Origin: Desulfobacterales bacterium
GTDB taxonomy: Bacteria > Desulfobacterota > Desulfobacteria > Desulfobacterales > JAFDDL01
Assembly (NCBI GenBank): GCA_034003325.1
Contig: JAVEYW010000012.1
Span: 62,001 to 126,000 of the forward strand
Direction: 5' to 3'
DNA length: 64,000 bases
Below, piece by piece: positions 18,619 to 27,778 of the stretch; position 1 is the stretch's first letter; each line of letters starts with the position of its first letter. The notes beneath the pieces are model-generated. The model was not told the origin of the DNA, searched no databases, and saw only the letters and a program-made list of their open reading frames with translations. A program made the position numbers and the translations under genes.

Positions 18619-19401
18619 TGGAAAAACCTCTCTAAAAAAGCGTGAAGTGAGTGCTCCGGTTGAAATTTTCGCTCATCGTGACTCGACGCTAACGCTTTTA
18701 ATTTGGCTATGACGACCCATCGAATCAAAAGCACCCTATAAAATGAAATGCCTTATGGCAATATTGAACATCCACGGTGATTTTGTCCTGATATAAATCG
18801 AATTAAAATTCTACATCTTATTGACAATTCCGGCCTCACACCCCTGCCCCGAAGGGGCTTTGTCAACTAGCCCGGGGTTGCGGCGAAGCCGCTACCCCGG
18901 GAAATCGATGAACCGATCAATTAACCATCAACCCCATTGGGGTTGTTGACAAACCGGTTCGTATCTCGTTTCCCAGGGTAGCGGCTTCGCCGCAACCCCG
19001 GGCTATGTTACACAGCCCCGTTGGGGCATGTGGCCCTGTGCATCGTCTCTGCTGATTTTACTGCGTATAACCTTGCATCCGGATATGTAACGTCATTATG
19101 ATTTCTTCATCGGATGGGTTGAGGCCGCTTCGACTGAATCGTATCCTAAAACGGAGGCGACACGCCTGGCATTATTCTTTCAAGTCAATATGTTGTATCG
19201 ACAAATGTCTTGACACACAATCGGCTTTTGCATATGCTCCCCACTAAAAAACAGACGCTTATTCCCATGCCGAATGAACACTGCCTTTGGGTATTTTTAA
19301 AAACGCAAGCCCGGCGGTTTCAAGTCGACAAGCCCGATAGGTGCCCGGGCACTGGTTGTAATAATTTCCCGACCGTAGGGTTTCACTCATAAGGAGCGAA
19401 T
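18619..19401. other. Long intergenic region between divergent methyltransferase and type VI module
   Basis: About 780 bases without a credible gene. The main content is the palindromic element at 18846-19027. The remainder is of mixed composition; the last 20 bases hold the ribosome-binding site of the DUF3540 gene (GGAGCGAAT). An open frame of 60 codons at 19210-19392 lacks an initiation signal and family features, so I do not call it. Confidence 0.6.
18846..19027. repeat. MITE/REPIN-like palindromic element
   Basis: Two 37-base arms, 18868-18904 and 18969-19005, are inverted copies with a single mismatch (core CCCGGGGTTGCGGCGAAGCC). Outside them lie hairpins of the form GCCCC-NNN-GGGGC at 18846-18858 and 19015-19027, and at the centre is another hairpin, CAACCCCATTGGGGTTG (18929-18945). 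The nested symmetry is that of a non-autonomous palindromic element rather than a terminator. No open frame is inside it. Confidence 0.75.
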
Positions 19402-19863
19402 ATGAGTTCTCGTCCAAATACGATCGTCGCCTGTGCCGAAGCGGGCGGTGAAGCAACCACCCTTTCAGAACGGTGCGTTGCGCAAGTTACCCGGATAGAA
19501 TTCGTCGGCGGCCAGCGGTTGCAGATCGAACGCGGCGAGTACGAGGATTTGTTGACCCTTATCGCCCCGTCCGGAGAGGCGACGTTCAGCATCCGCATCA
19601 CGCCGTCCGGCCCCGTAATGCGATTTGAACGCGGGTTACGGATTGAATCGTCCGGTCCGCTTGAGTTCGCAGGGAAAAGTCTGTCGCTCAGCGGTGCCGA
19701 AGGGGTTAGCATTCGAAGTGGCGGCGATGCGACCATTGATGCTGTCGGCGACCTCTCAAGCACGGCGCGGGTGCAAACCATCAAGGCCCGGCTGGGCAAC
19801 GTCAATGTGAAGGCCAACGATGATGTGCGTCTCACCGGCGAACGGGTGCGTCTAAACTGCTGA
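19402..19863 (+). CDS. DUF3540-type protein of type VI secretion cargo modules
   Basis: A 153-residue protein resembling DUF3540 proteins, which occur beside DUF2169 and PAAR-like DUF4150 genes in type VI secretion loci. Residues 70-150 are a run of beta-strand repeats (RIESSGPLEFAGKSLSLSGA, then similar lines ending RLTGERVRLNC) that recall the beta-helix of VgrG tips. The start has GGAGCGAAT before ATG. It opens a plus-strand set of five genes. A role in the spike or in mounting cargo is inferred from context. It is somewhat shorter than typical members, so the N-terminal domain may be reduced. Confidence 0.7.
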   Translation: MSSRPNTIVACAEAGGEATTLSERCVAQVTRIEFVGGQRLQIERGEYEDLLTLIAPSGEATFSIRITPSGPVMRFERGLRIESSGPLEFAGKSLSLSGAEGVSIRSGGDATIDAVGDLSSTARVQTIKARLGNVNVKANDDVRLTGERVRLNC

Positions 19864-19876
19864 GGATTTAAAGCGC

Positions 19877-20926
19877 ATGGATTTAGATAATGGCACCCCG
19901 TTTCCCGCCGTTTTTATGAATACCATCATATCGGAAGAACGCATGCTCGGCGCCGTAGTGGTAAAGGCTGTATTTCGAATCAAGGACAACGCGCTGGTTT
20001 CCGATGAGGGGCCGCCATGGCCGGTGGGCGGGATGCCCTTTAAAACCGAATACGGCGACCTGGAGGGGGAAACGCCCTTTCTCCGTGATGGCGCGGACCT
20101 GATAGTGCTGGGCAACGCTTACCCGTCGCAGGATACGGCCGGATTTGTCAATGTAACGATACAGGCCGGTAAATTCGCCTACGGTATTAACGTGTTTGGC
20201 GATCGCACGTGGGTCCGTCATCGTCCGGATGAACCCCTTATCCCCAGCACCCCGGAGCCTTTCTCTTGCATTCCCCTTGTCTGGGAACGCGCCTATGGCG
20301 GCAAAGCGCAGGTCGATGCCGGTGAGATGCCGTTTGCCGCCAATCCGGCAGGGCGCGGTTTCTTTATTGAAGAATCTGCGGCGGAAGGCGGGCTGCTTCC
20401 CAATCTCGAAGATCCGGATCATCCCATTCAGACGTGGCAGGATCAACCGGATCCGCGTGCACCGGGTCCTTACCCGAAGGAATGGTCCCTGCGCGCGCAT
20501 CGCGCTGCGGAGTTCAACACGGAAGGGCCGGTGCCCCGGCTCATCAAGTTGAAGCCGGCTTACTTCAACAATGCAAACCCGCACCTCGTGCTGAAGCCAG
20601 CGCCGACTCCCGGTGAGATCATCATGGTGAACAATGTCCAACCGAAAGGCGGTGGTTGCCAGTTCGCTATTCCGGAGCTAAGTTTTCATGTTTACGTTCA
20701 GCTTCAGGATCGGCCCTATGTATTCCCTGCTCACCTGGATTCAATTATCCTTCTAACCGAGGAAAAACGGGTTATCTTTGGATACCGGTGTGTGTTCCGG
20801 TACCGCATGGTGCCTTTGGAACGACGCATCGCGGTTCTTCGTACCGGCCCGGCACCGCTCGCACCGCCTCCCGAGTATTTCATCCAATGGGCGGAACCTG
20901 AAATGAAGGTGCCAGCTTATGAGTGA
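19877..20926 (+). CDS. DUF2169 protein, type VI effector adaptor (first copy)
   Basis: A 349-residue DUF2169-family protein. The family is found next to PAAR/VgrG genes and is thought to act as an adaptor loading effectors on the spike. Visible conserved elements are VFGDRTWVRHRP, LVWERAYGG and FAANPAGRGF, which are shared in spirit with the following gene (GDR, RAYGG, NP.G.G). No signal peptide or membrane helix, so it is cytoplasmic. The start lies 13 bases after the DUF3540 stop. The end overlaps the next gene by eight bases. Confidence 0.8.
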   Translation: MDLDNGTPFPAVFMNTIISEERMLGAVVVKAVFRIKDNALVSDEGPPWPVGGMPFKTEYGDLEGETPFLRDGADLIVLGNAYPSQDTAGFVNVTIQAGKFAYGINVFGDRTWVRHRPDEPLIPSTPEPFSCIPLVWERAYGGKAQVDAGEMPFAANPAGRGFFIEESAAEGGLLPNLEDPDHPIQTWQDQPDPRAPGPYPKEWSLRAHRAAEFNTEGPVPRLIKLKPAYFNNANPHLVLKPAPTPGEIIMVNNVQPKGGGCQFAIPELSFHVYVQLQDRPYVFPAHLDSIILLTEEKRVIFGYRCVFRYRMVPLERRIAVLRTGPAPLAPPPEYFIQWAEPEMKVPAYE

Positions 20927-22100
20927 AATCGACTTCAATGCGCTGCCCGGGACGGAAATGATCCGGTTTGTCTGTGCGCAACCGGGGAACACGCCCCAGC
21001 TTGCGCTGGTTTTCAAGCGGGCTTTCACCATTGCTTCCACCGGGCGCTGTGAGCTAACGGAAGAAGCGCTTCAGCTACAGGACGATGTGACCCTATGGGA
21101 GGCGGAGCGCCCCCTGCCGCTGGTTTCCCCGCCCCGCTGGGATGCGGATCTATACGCATTCAAGCCTGCAACGGATATCGTCGTTCAGGGCCACGCATAT
21201 GCGTATAATGCCATCCCCACGGTCGATGTCGAGCTCCGCGCCGGGCCCATCACGCGCGTCGTTCGTGTCCACGGTGACCGACACCTCGAATGGACCGGCC
21301 AAAAGGCGGCCTTCACCCCGCCCGCGCCGTTCATGAAAATGCCGTTGCGCTATGATCGCGCTTACGGCGGCGTTGACACGGTTGCGCTGGCGCGAGAAGG
21401 CGACCCGCTGGTGAAAGCCTTTCAGGCGGCCCAACCTCGCTTTGCAGACATCGTGGCCGGCAATACGGAGTTTCATTACCCACGCAATCCCAGTGGCTGT
21501 GGCTATTTGATGACAGCGGACCGCGAAAGCATTGAAGCGGCAAAGGTGCCTAACCTGGAATTTCCGTTTGATCCCGTAACACCGGAGCGTCTGGCGGTGG
21601 GCAAACCCGAGGCGTGGCTTCGGGCACCGCTTCCCGCCGGATTTGATTGGTACCACCCCTCCTGGTTTCCGCGTCTTGCCTTTGCAGGCCAGGTGCATGA
21701 GCATGAAAAGATTGCCGGCGATGTGCCGGAAACACGCCAGGGGTGGATTCCACCGGATATTCTGACGCTCTCGCAAGGGCGTTTTCCTTTTTTCGATCTT
21801 CGCTTTCAGCAGGGGGCTTCGCCGGGCCTTGCAATTTCGAATTTTCCCCCGGATGCCGAACTGTTTCTGAAGAATCTCTTTCCATCAGTGCCCGAGAAAC
21901 GACTGCGCCTTCCCGGCACGTTGCCGAAAGTCACCATCGCGCTGAAACCTTCCGATCAGCGTGAGACCCGAACCAAACTGACCGCAGTCGTCGTCCAACC
22001 CGACGAAAACCGGGTGATTCTTGTATATGCCGCCATCTGCGAAGTTTCGCGTCGCTATGGCAATCACGAAATGGCGGTTATGAAATGGAGCATTGCGTAA
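20919..22100 (+). CDS. DUF2169 protein, type VI effector adaptor (second copy)
   Basis: A 393-residue member of the same family as its neighbour, with VHGDRHLEWTG, RYDRAYGGVDT and YPRNPSGCGY in the same order, followed by a longer C-terminal half (FPRLAFAGQVHEHEKIAGDV). The two copies are clearly diverged, so they are likely to have different partners rather than being a recent duplication. The ATG at 20919 lies within the end of the first copy, and its stop overlaps the PAAR gene region. Cytoplasmic; adaptor role inferred from the family and context. Confidence 0.8.
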   Translation: MSEIDFNALPGTEMIRFVCAQPGNTPQLALVFKRAFTIASTGRCELTEEALQLQDDVTLWEAERPLPLVSPPRWDADLYAFKPATDIVVQGHAYAYNAIPTVDVELRAGPITRVVRVHGDRHLEWTGQKAAFTPPAPFMKMPLRYDRAYGGVDTVALAREGDPLVKAFQAAQPRFADIVAGNTEFHYPRNPSGCGYLMTADRESIEAAKVPNLEFPFDPVTPERLAVGKPEAWLRAPLPAGFDWYHPSWFPRLAFAGQVHEHEKIAGDVPETRQGWIPPDILTLSQGRFPFFDLRFQQGASPGLAISNFPPDAELFLKNLFPSVPEKRLRLPGTLPKVTIALKPSDQRETRTKLTAVVVQPDENRVILVYAAICEVSRRYGNHEMAVMKWSIA

Positions 22101-22104
22101 CGTT

Positions 22105-23004
22105 ATGATGCATGTCGCTCACCTTACGGCCCACACCTTTGTCGGCATCGGATCTCATACGGCGGTTAATCCGCCCTCGGTCGTGCCGGTGATTACCCCT
22201 CATATTTCAATGGATACGCTGCTCGGTCTTACGATCAAGGCAAAGTATTCCAAGACCGTGATCGGGCCGTTTGGATTTCAGTTCATCGGGCAGGGAAACG
22301 ACAGCGGATTCGTTGTGCCGCACATCGGCATTCCCCCGAACAATGCGCTCATTCCCCTCATCATTGCATTCGGCGGGTCAAAGCCGATGTTCTCGGCGTC
22401 AACCGTGAAAATTGATGTGGACGGCGCGGGTACGCCGGTTGCGTGTGATCTGATTCCTTTCAACTTTGTGGGCATCAATCAGGCCTGCAATGACCCTTGC
22501 AATTACCCCTCGGATATCGTCATCTGCCCGAACAGCGTATTTGTGGGAATGACACTGGGGGATCTTATTTCGGGCTTGGTCCTGACCCTTGTGGACGTGG
22601 CTGTTAGCTGGGCCGCTTCCAAGGCCGGCGGATGGATGGGCGAGCAGATGTCAAAGGCGGTCGTTTCGGTGGTCATGCGCCAGGCAGCCAGGGAAATTAC
22701 AGAAGAGCTCGGCGAGGCATCTACCCGAGAGGTCCTTAAGGATGTGGTTGAAAATGTGGCCGAACGACCCATCGTGCAAGCAGCGGCCACACTCGTTGAA
22801 AAGCTTTTCGGCGTGGGGGTGGACCAGGTGCAGGAGTACGGAGAAAGCGGTCCGGATATTGACCGGGGCATTCATGACGGCGTGGATGGCCCCCCGGCGT
22901 CCGGTGGCAACAGTGCTTCTCCGCCGGCATCTTCTACGGCATCCGCCGGAGACACGTTGAGTGGCGCAGACGGTACGGATCCACGCATTCATAACGCCGA
23001 CTGA
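22105..23004 (+). CDS. PAAR-like DUF4150 spike-tip protein with C-terminal extension
   Basis: PAAR-like proteins cap the VgrG spike and carry or recruit effectors. The first 150 residues form the PAAR-like domain: HTFVGIGSHTAVNPPSVVPV at the start, later FVGINQACNDPC and the Cys in IVICPNSVFVGMTLGD. Residues 155-240 are a helical, partly hydrophobic segment (GDLISGLVLTLVDVAVSW), and the last 60 residues are a low-complexity Gly/Ser/Ala/Asp tail. The start is placed at ATG 22105; an in-frame TTG at 22093 and ATG at 22108 are alternatives. The tail could be an effector-recruiting extension; no catalytic motif is visible in it. Confidence 0.8.
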   Translation: MMHVAHLTAHTFVGIGSHTAVNPPSVVPVITPHISMDTLLGLTIKAKYSKTVIGPFGFQFIGQGNDSGFVVPHIGIPPNNALIPLIIAFGGSKPMFSASTVKIDVDGAGTPVACDLIPFNFVGINQACNDPCNYPSDIVICPNSVFVGMTLGDLISGLVLTLVDVAVSWAASKAGGWMGEQMSKAVVSVVMRQAAREITEELGEASTREVLKDVVENVAERPIVQAAATLVEKLFGVGVDQVQEYGESGPDIDRGIHDGVDGPPASGGNSASPPASSTASAGDTLSGADGTDPRIHNAD

Positions 23005-23018
23005 GATGACATGCCCCC

Positions 23019-24623
23019 ATGGAAGATTTCAAAGCAGATCAAGGCGCCGCAATCACCCCGTATGACAAGATGCCCTATCCCGCCGGTGCCTATCCACAGA
23101 GCCATCCGGACCGGTTGGAAACACTTGCGGCGCTTTTCGGGATGACCCCGCCCGACCTTCGTTCATGCCGTGTCCTCGAATTGGGATGTGCGGACGGCTC
23201 AAACCTGATCCCCATGGCATGCGCCCTGCCGGGCAGCCGGTTCGTGGGGGTCGACCTTTCGGCGCGGCAGGTCAGCGCCGGCCGGAAGGCGATCGCGGCA
23301 TTGTCCTTGGAGAATATCGACCTGCGCCATTCGGACATTCGGGATATAGACCAACGTTTCGGGACGTTCGATTATATCATTTGCCACGGGGTGTATTCGT
23401 GGGTACCGGCGGCGGTTCAGCAAAAAATTCTGAGCATCTGCCGCGAGCGACTTCATGAAAACGGTGTTGCCTACATCAGCTACAATACTTATCCGGGCTG
23501 GCGAATGCGCGGCATGCTTCGCGACATGATGCTGTATCATTCCCGAAAATTCGATGATCCGCTAAAGCAAATCGAACAGGCGCGCGCGCTGATCCAATGG
23601 CTGAGCGAGTCCGTTCGCGGACAGAACAACCCGTACGGCATGCTGCTTCGAATCGAGCTGGAACAGATGCGCAACTGGCAGGACACGTATTTCCGGCATG
23701 ATTCGTTAGAAGAGATCAACGAGCCGGTCTATTTCCATGAGTTTACCGAACTGGCGGCCAAGCACGGACTTAAATACCTCGCAGAGGCCGAGTTCCCGAT
23801 GATGCTTGCCGGCAATTGCGGCTCGTCTATTTTCAATACGCTGGAACGGTTGGGCCGCGACATCATCGAAATGGAACAATACATGGATTTTTTGAGAAAC
23901 CGGATGTTCAGGCAAACACTGCTGTGCCATGAGGGCGTTTCGCTCAACCGGACGCTGGGGCCGTGGTGCCTGAGCGGTCTGCATTGTGCTGCCGCCGCAA
24001 GGGCAGCGCATTCGACCCCTTCGTTGGCCTCGGAAAAGGAAGAGATATTTCACGGCTTGCAACAGCAGACGATTTCCAGCCGGGAGCCGATCGTGAAAAC
24101 CGCGCTGGTTTGCCTGGCTGAGTGCTGGCCGGCGACCCTATCTCTTTCCGAACTGACGGAAAAAGCACGAGCACGAATCGCCGGTTTGATGAAGGCCTCG
24201 GGAATACCGGTTCCGGACATCGAGACCGATAGGCAAACGTTGGCGGGAGCGCTGCTGAATTGTTTCTCTCAAGGAATATGCGAACTGCATTGCCACCCCG
24301 TTCCGTTCGTGCTGTCCGCGGGGGAGCATCCGCAAGCCTGCGCCTGGGTCAGATATTCGGCTCACAAGGGGACGGTGACCAGTCGTCGCCACGAACAGGT
24401 GGCGCTTGACACCTTTGAAAGGCAATTGGTGCCGTTGCTGGACGGCTGCCAGGATCGCACGGCGATCGTTGCAGCGCTGACGGATTTGGCCGCATCCGGC
24501 GCTCTGGTCGTGGATGTGGAAGGCCGGCGCATGCAAGCGCCGACAGAGCTAAGAAGAATCATGGGCATTGCGCTTGAAGAAAAACTGCACCAGTTCGGGC
24601 GCCAGGGGCTGTTAATTCGCTAA
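23019..24623 (+). CDS. SAM-dependent methyltransferase with methyltransferase regulatory domain
   Basis: A 534-residue cytoplasmic protein. Residues 1-20 include YDKMPYPAGAYPQSHPDRL, the typical opening of this family. Motif I is LELGCADG (53-60), followed by VGVDLSARQV and DYIICHGVYSWVP. Residues about 215-300 match the regulatory domain described for such methyltransferases. The C-terminal 200 residues resemble a second, helical domain ending in a winged-helix-like region. It starts 14 bases after the PAAR gene and is the last gene of the plus-strand set. That position makes it a candidate cargo or a modifier of cargo, but a general envelope-modifying role is equally possible. Confidence 0.75.
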   Translation: MEDFKADQGAAITPYDKMPYPAGAYPQSHPDRLETLAALFGMTPPDLRSCRVLELGCADGSNLIPMACALPGSRFVGVDLSARQVSAGRKAIAALSLENIDLRHSDIRDIDQRFGTFDYIICHGVYSWVPAAVQQKILSICRERLHENGVAYISYNTYPGWRMRGMLRDMMLYHSRKFDDPLKQIEQARALIQWLSESVRGQNNPYGMLLRIELEQMRNWQDTYFRHDSLEEINEPVYFHEFTELAAKHGLKYLAEAEFPMMLAGNCGSSIFNTLERLGRDIIEMEQYMDFLRNRMFRQTLLCHEGVSLNRTLGPWCLSGLHCAAAARAAHSTPSLASEKEEIFHGLQQQTISSREPIVKTALVCLAECWPATLSLSELTEKARARIAGLMKASGIPVPDIETDRQTLAGALLNCFSQGICELHCHPVPFVLSAGEHPQACAWVRYSAHKGTVTSRRHEQVALDTFERQLVPLLDGCQDRTAIVAALTDLAASGALVVDVEGRRMQAPTELRRIMGIALEEKLHQFGRQGLLIR

Positions 24624-24671
24624 GCACACCTCTTTGCCTGAGTTTGAAGCAGGCAGCCGCCGGCAGCGGTC

Positions 24672-25439
24672 TTATCCATCGTAGGGAACACTGGGGGCGC
24701 ATTGACCGCTGGTGCCGGAACCGCAACCAACTTCCGAGATGCCCCCGAAACGTCCCAAATACAAGGTGATGCCCAACCCGGCGCCGGAGTAGTTTCCGGA
24801 AATAAAAGAGATGGCCGTATTTAAAAAAAAACTTTGGAGTGATGACAACAGGTTGCCGCCACTTGAGTGATAGGCGCTCATGGCTTCTCGAACTCTTCGG
24901 ACAATGGATTCCGATCCGCCAAAAAGGGTATGGGGTGCATCAAACAGCAAAATTTGCAACGAGTTGCCGCCCATGCCCAAAATGGCCCCTGCGATTTCAA
25001 TGATCATGCCCTCGCCGGAAAAATCCAAAGCCCGCCTGGTATCCCCTGAAAAGTGAACCTGGCCGCTCGTAGAATCATGCAAAGGGGTGGATACCCCGGC
25101 AGAGACGGGAATGCCAAAGCTCGGGCCGATACCGGCAAATCCGAGGCTGAAGTTATTGACCAGACGGGGAATTCTACCCCCTACCAGCAACCGGTTGGCC
25201 GGCGCCCAGACGGCCCTGCCATGCCTGAATCGGGATGTCCGGACCATTCGCAAATTATGAACCATCTGCACTCTATCAATCGGGACTGCAAAATATTCCA
25301 TGCCGGCCTCACTCCGAATTGAATGCCCGCTTCCGGTCAATCGATAGGAGGCTGCGCCGGCGCTTAGCGGTCCAATCCCGCCGCTGGCACCGCCAACGCC
25401 GCCGACTGTCCATTGCCGAAAGGGAGTGGATAACGACAT
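24672..25439 (-). CDS. Unrecognised glycine-rich protein downstream of vgrG, candidate type VI cargo
   Basis: A 255-residue protein that I do not recognise. It is rich in Gly, Ser and Ala (VGGVGGASGGIGPLSAGAAS near the N-terminus), has a moderately hydrophobic middle (GMIIEIAGAILGMGGNSLQI) and a Gly/Tyr-rich C-terminus with two Cys in VGCGSGTSGQCAPSVPYDG. No signal peptide. It follows vgrG on the same strand with a 97-base gap, the position where effectors are commonly encoded. No immunity-like small gene is visible next to it. It is convergent with the methyltransferase gene. Confidence 0.6.
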   Translation of the reverse strand: MSLSTPFRQWTVGGVGGASGGIGPLSAGAASYRLTGSGHSIRSEAGMEYFAVPIDRVQMVHNLRMVRTSRFRHGRAVWAPANRLLVGGRIPRLVNNFSLGFAGIGPSFGIPVSAGVSTPLHDSTSGQVHFSGDTRRALDFSGEGMIIEIAGAILGMGGNSLQILLFDAPHTLFGGSESIVRRVREAMSAYHSSGGNLLSSLQSFFLNTAISFISGNYSGAGLGITLYLGRFGGISEVGCGSGTSGQCAPSVPYDG

Positions 25440-25536
25440 GATAAAAAAGGCCTATTGTTTAAGCATTCATTTTGTCGGAATAGATGTCTGTCTTCGGTCC
25501 TCAAAGGCTTAGCCTCGGGGGTTCGGCTATCTACGC

Positions 25537-27561
25537 TCAGGTATTGATGTTGACCATCGGCCCTTTAATGGTGATGCCGCTGCCGCCGATTTTGATGGTT
25601 GAGCCGCCCGCCGATAATTCGATGGACGTCCCATGAATCTTGATCGTTTGATACCCGATATCGACGCTTGGGCTCGATATGACCGCTTCGGCTGCTCCCG
25701 AAGCCTCGAAATTGGGTTCTCCGCTAATTTTCACCCCGCTGCCGCCCTTGCCGGAGACGGTAACCCCTTTGCCCGTGCCCCCGATCTCGACGCCTTTGGT
25801 ATTGCCGGTGATGTTAACGCCTTTGCCGTTTCCGAGTAATTTTACAGCGCCGTCCGTAGAGGTGGTGCTGCAGTCACCCCCCGTAACCTTCACCGTGCGT
25901 GAACCGGCCTCGACGGTCAGGCTGTCCGTCCCTTTCACCTTTGTGGTGTTGGTGCCCGCGTCGATCGTCAAGGTTCGATCCCCTGTTTTGATCTTGGTGG
26001 TCTGATGGTGTTCTATGGTCGTATTCATGTCATACTGACCATGAATGGTTATTTTTTCTTTTCCCTTCGTGTCATTTAGCGAAATCTCATTATACCCCCC
26101 GCCGCCCGGAGTCGTATTCGATTTCCATCCCATGATCATTTTCCCATCGGGAAGGCTGAAGGGCGGGGGATTTGCACCGTTGTAAAGACACCCCGTGATG
26201 ATCGGTCGATCCGGATCACCTTCAACAAATTCCACGATAACTTCCTGGCCGATTCGGGGAACATAAATAGACCCCCACCCCTGGCCCGAAGCGGACTGGC
26301 TGACCCGTATCCAGCAGGAGCTGTCCTCATTATTTTGCCCCTCCCGGTCCCAATGAAACTGAACCTTGACCCGTCCATACTCATCCGTGTATATTTCTTC
26401 TCCCGGCGGCCCCACCACAACCGCCGTCTGAAGACCTTCAACGATCGGCTTGGCGGTCATTCGCTGCGGACGGAAAGGGGTCTCATGGGGGATACAGGAA
26501 AAACTGTTTTTATAAACAGCACCGCCCTCGTTGCTGACCCGTGCGATATTTGAAGAGGCCATATGCGATATTTCCAGCAGCACATAGGATTTGTCGTTCA
26601 TGTCTTCCCGGAAGTAATCCTGCAATTCAAATCGATAACCGGTACGCAAGTCCCGGCAATTACTAGTACCGAAAATCGTCGTGATCTGCGCCTCTTCACC
26701 TTCCATGAAAAGATTGGCAAGTCTGTTCCCCTGAGTGCGTTTGCCATACTCAGCAGGATAGTCATATATTTCCCGTTCACCGGGCCCCAGATCGATTTTG
26801 CTGATGGCCTCAACGAAAAGTTTTGTTGACGGCGTTTCAAAGTTATAATCATTCAGCGTAAATTTTCCGATTCGTATTTCCTGCTGAATCTCGAGGCTGT
26901 CTATAACGTCTTCATCAACCACGGCACCCTGCGTTCGAGAATACCGAATGATATTCTGCTCCGGGCAGGGTCTGTGCTCCGCGGCCGAATCGGATAGCAC
27001 GAGGGTGTGCTTTCCTGCTTCATGTTGAAAAAAATAAAATATCCCTTCTTCTTCCATCAATCGTGAAATGAAATTTAAATCCGTTTCCCGGTACTGCACG
27101 CAGTATCCTTTTCTCTCATATTGTCCGTGAAGCCGGATCGCAAAGTCTCTGAACCCTTTTTCCTGGAATATTCTCTCAATGATGTCCGGAACGGATAGTT
27201 CCTGAAATATTCTGAGGTCGGATGTTCTTGCCAATAACCAGGGCCAAGGAACAAGAATCGCTGAATATTTCGAAAAATTAACAGGTTCCGAACTTGCCGG
27301 ATCCGCACTGCTCTGTGAAAAAGAGGCAATGATACCGTTAATGTAACGTTTTTCGCCACTGTCCAGCTCAATGGACACGGTTACATTCCGGCCAATGATA
27401 TCGGCAAAGGCAATATGGTGATTTTCAGAGTGCAGGGTTAAGCGGTAACTAAACAGCCGGGAAACCGCTTCCGTGCCGCTGAGCTCACTAAGCAACAACA
27501 CATCTGGCCCGAGCGGCGTCTCAATCGCTATCAGCCTGTTTTCCTGAGTATACATGGACAT
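25537..27561 (-). CDS. vgrG: Type VI secretion spike protein VgrG
   Basis: Trimeric spike of the type VI injection device, homologous to phage gp27-gp5. The product is 674 residues. The N-terminal gp27-like half (FSYRLTLHSENHHIAFADII, YCVQYRETDLNFISRLMEEE) leads to the OB-fold (DEYGRVKVQFHWDREG, SIYVPRIGQEVIVEFVEGDP), followed by a beta-helical needle of valine/glycine/threonine-rich repeats. There is no extra effector domain after the needle, so it is a non-evolved VgrG. The ATG at 27561 has GAGGT nine bases upstream and is preferred to a TTG at 27567. No other core secretion gene is in the window. Confidence 0.95.
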   Translation of the reverse strand: MSMYTQENRLIAIETPLGPDVLLLSELSGTEAVSRLFSYRLTLHSENHHIAFADIIGRNVTVSIELDSGEKRYINGIIASFSQSSADPASSEPVNFSKYSAILVPWPWLLARTSDLRIFQELSVPDIIERIFQEKGFRDFAIRLHGQYERKGYCVQYRETDLNFISRLMEEEGIFYFFQHEAGKHTLVLSDSAAEHRPCPEQNIIRYSRTQGAVVDEDVIDSLEIQQEIRIGKFTLNDYNFETPSTKLFVEAISKIDLGPGEREIYDYPAEYGKRTQGNRLANLFMEGEEAQITTIFGTSNCRDLRTGYRFELQDYFREDMNDKSYVLLEISHMASSNIARVSNEGGAVYKNSFSCIPHETPFRPQRMTAKPIVEGLQTAVVVGPPGEEIYTDEYGRVKVQFHWDREGQNNEDSSCWIRVSQSASGQGWGSIYVPRIGQEVIVEFVEGDPDRPIITGCLYNGANPPPFSLPDGKMIMGWKSNTTPGGGGYNEISLNDTKGKEKITIHGQYDMNTTIEHHQTTKIKTGDRTLTIDAGTNTTKVKGTDSLTVEAGSRTVKVTGGDCSTTSTDGAVKLLGNGKGVNITGNTKGVEIGGTGKGVTVSGKGGSGVKISGEPNFEASGAAEAVISSPSVDIGYQTIKIHGTSIELSAGGSTIKIGGSGITIKGPMVNINT

Positions 27562-27667
27562 GGTCAATTTACCTCGGTCATACCATTTTTATTGACAAAA
27601 AAGCGGGAAGCCGCAGTTAACTTGAATCAAGATAAATGGGAAAAAGTCAGCAATGTATCTTGACGAT

Positions 27668-27774
27668 TAGGCCCTTTACCAGAAACATGCACGCATTTGC
27701 GTGTATGTTCGCCGAAGGTGAAAGATGGCTTTTATGCATCCCAGCATCCCAGCATCCGGCTTTGCCGGATTAGG
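27668..27774 (+). repeat. Dispersed structured repeat, copy A
   Basis: A 107-base unit that recurs almost unchanged at 50360-50466 (about five differences) and, inverted, at 37911-38022. It contains two small palindromes (around ACGCATTTGCGT and CCGGCTTTGCCGG) and a short tandem motif (CATCCCAG). It lies between the vgrG start and the 3' end of the FHA gene. Confidence 0.85.
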
Positions 27775-27778
27775 TGAA

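Noticed and set aside
19210-19392. Open frame of 60 codons before the DUF3540 gene
   Set aside because: No ribosome-binding site, no domain, and it ends right at the leader of the next gene.
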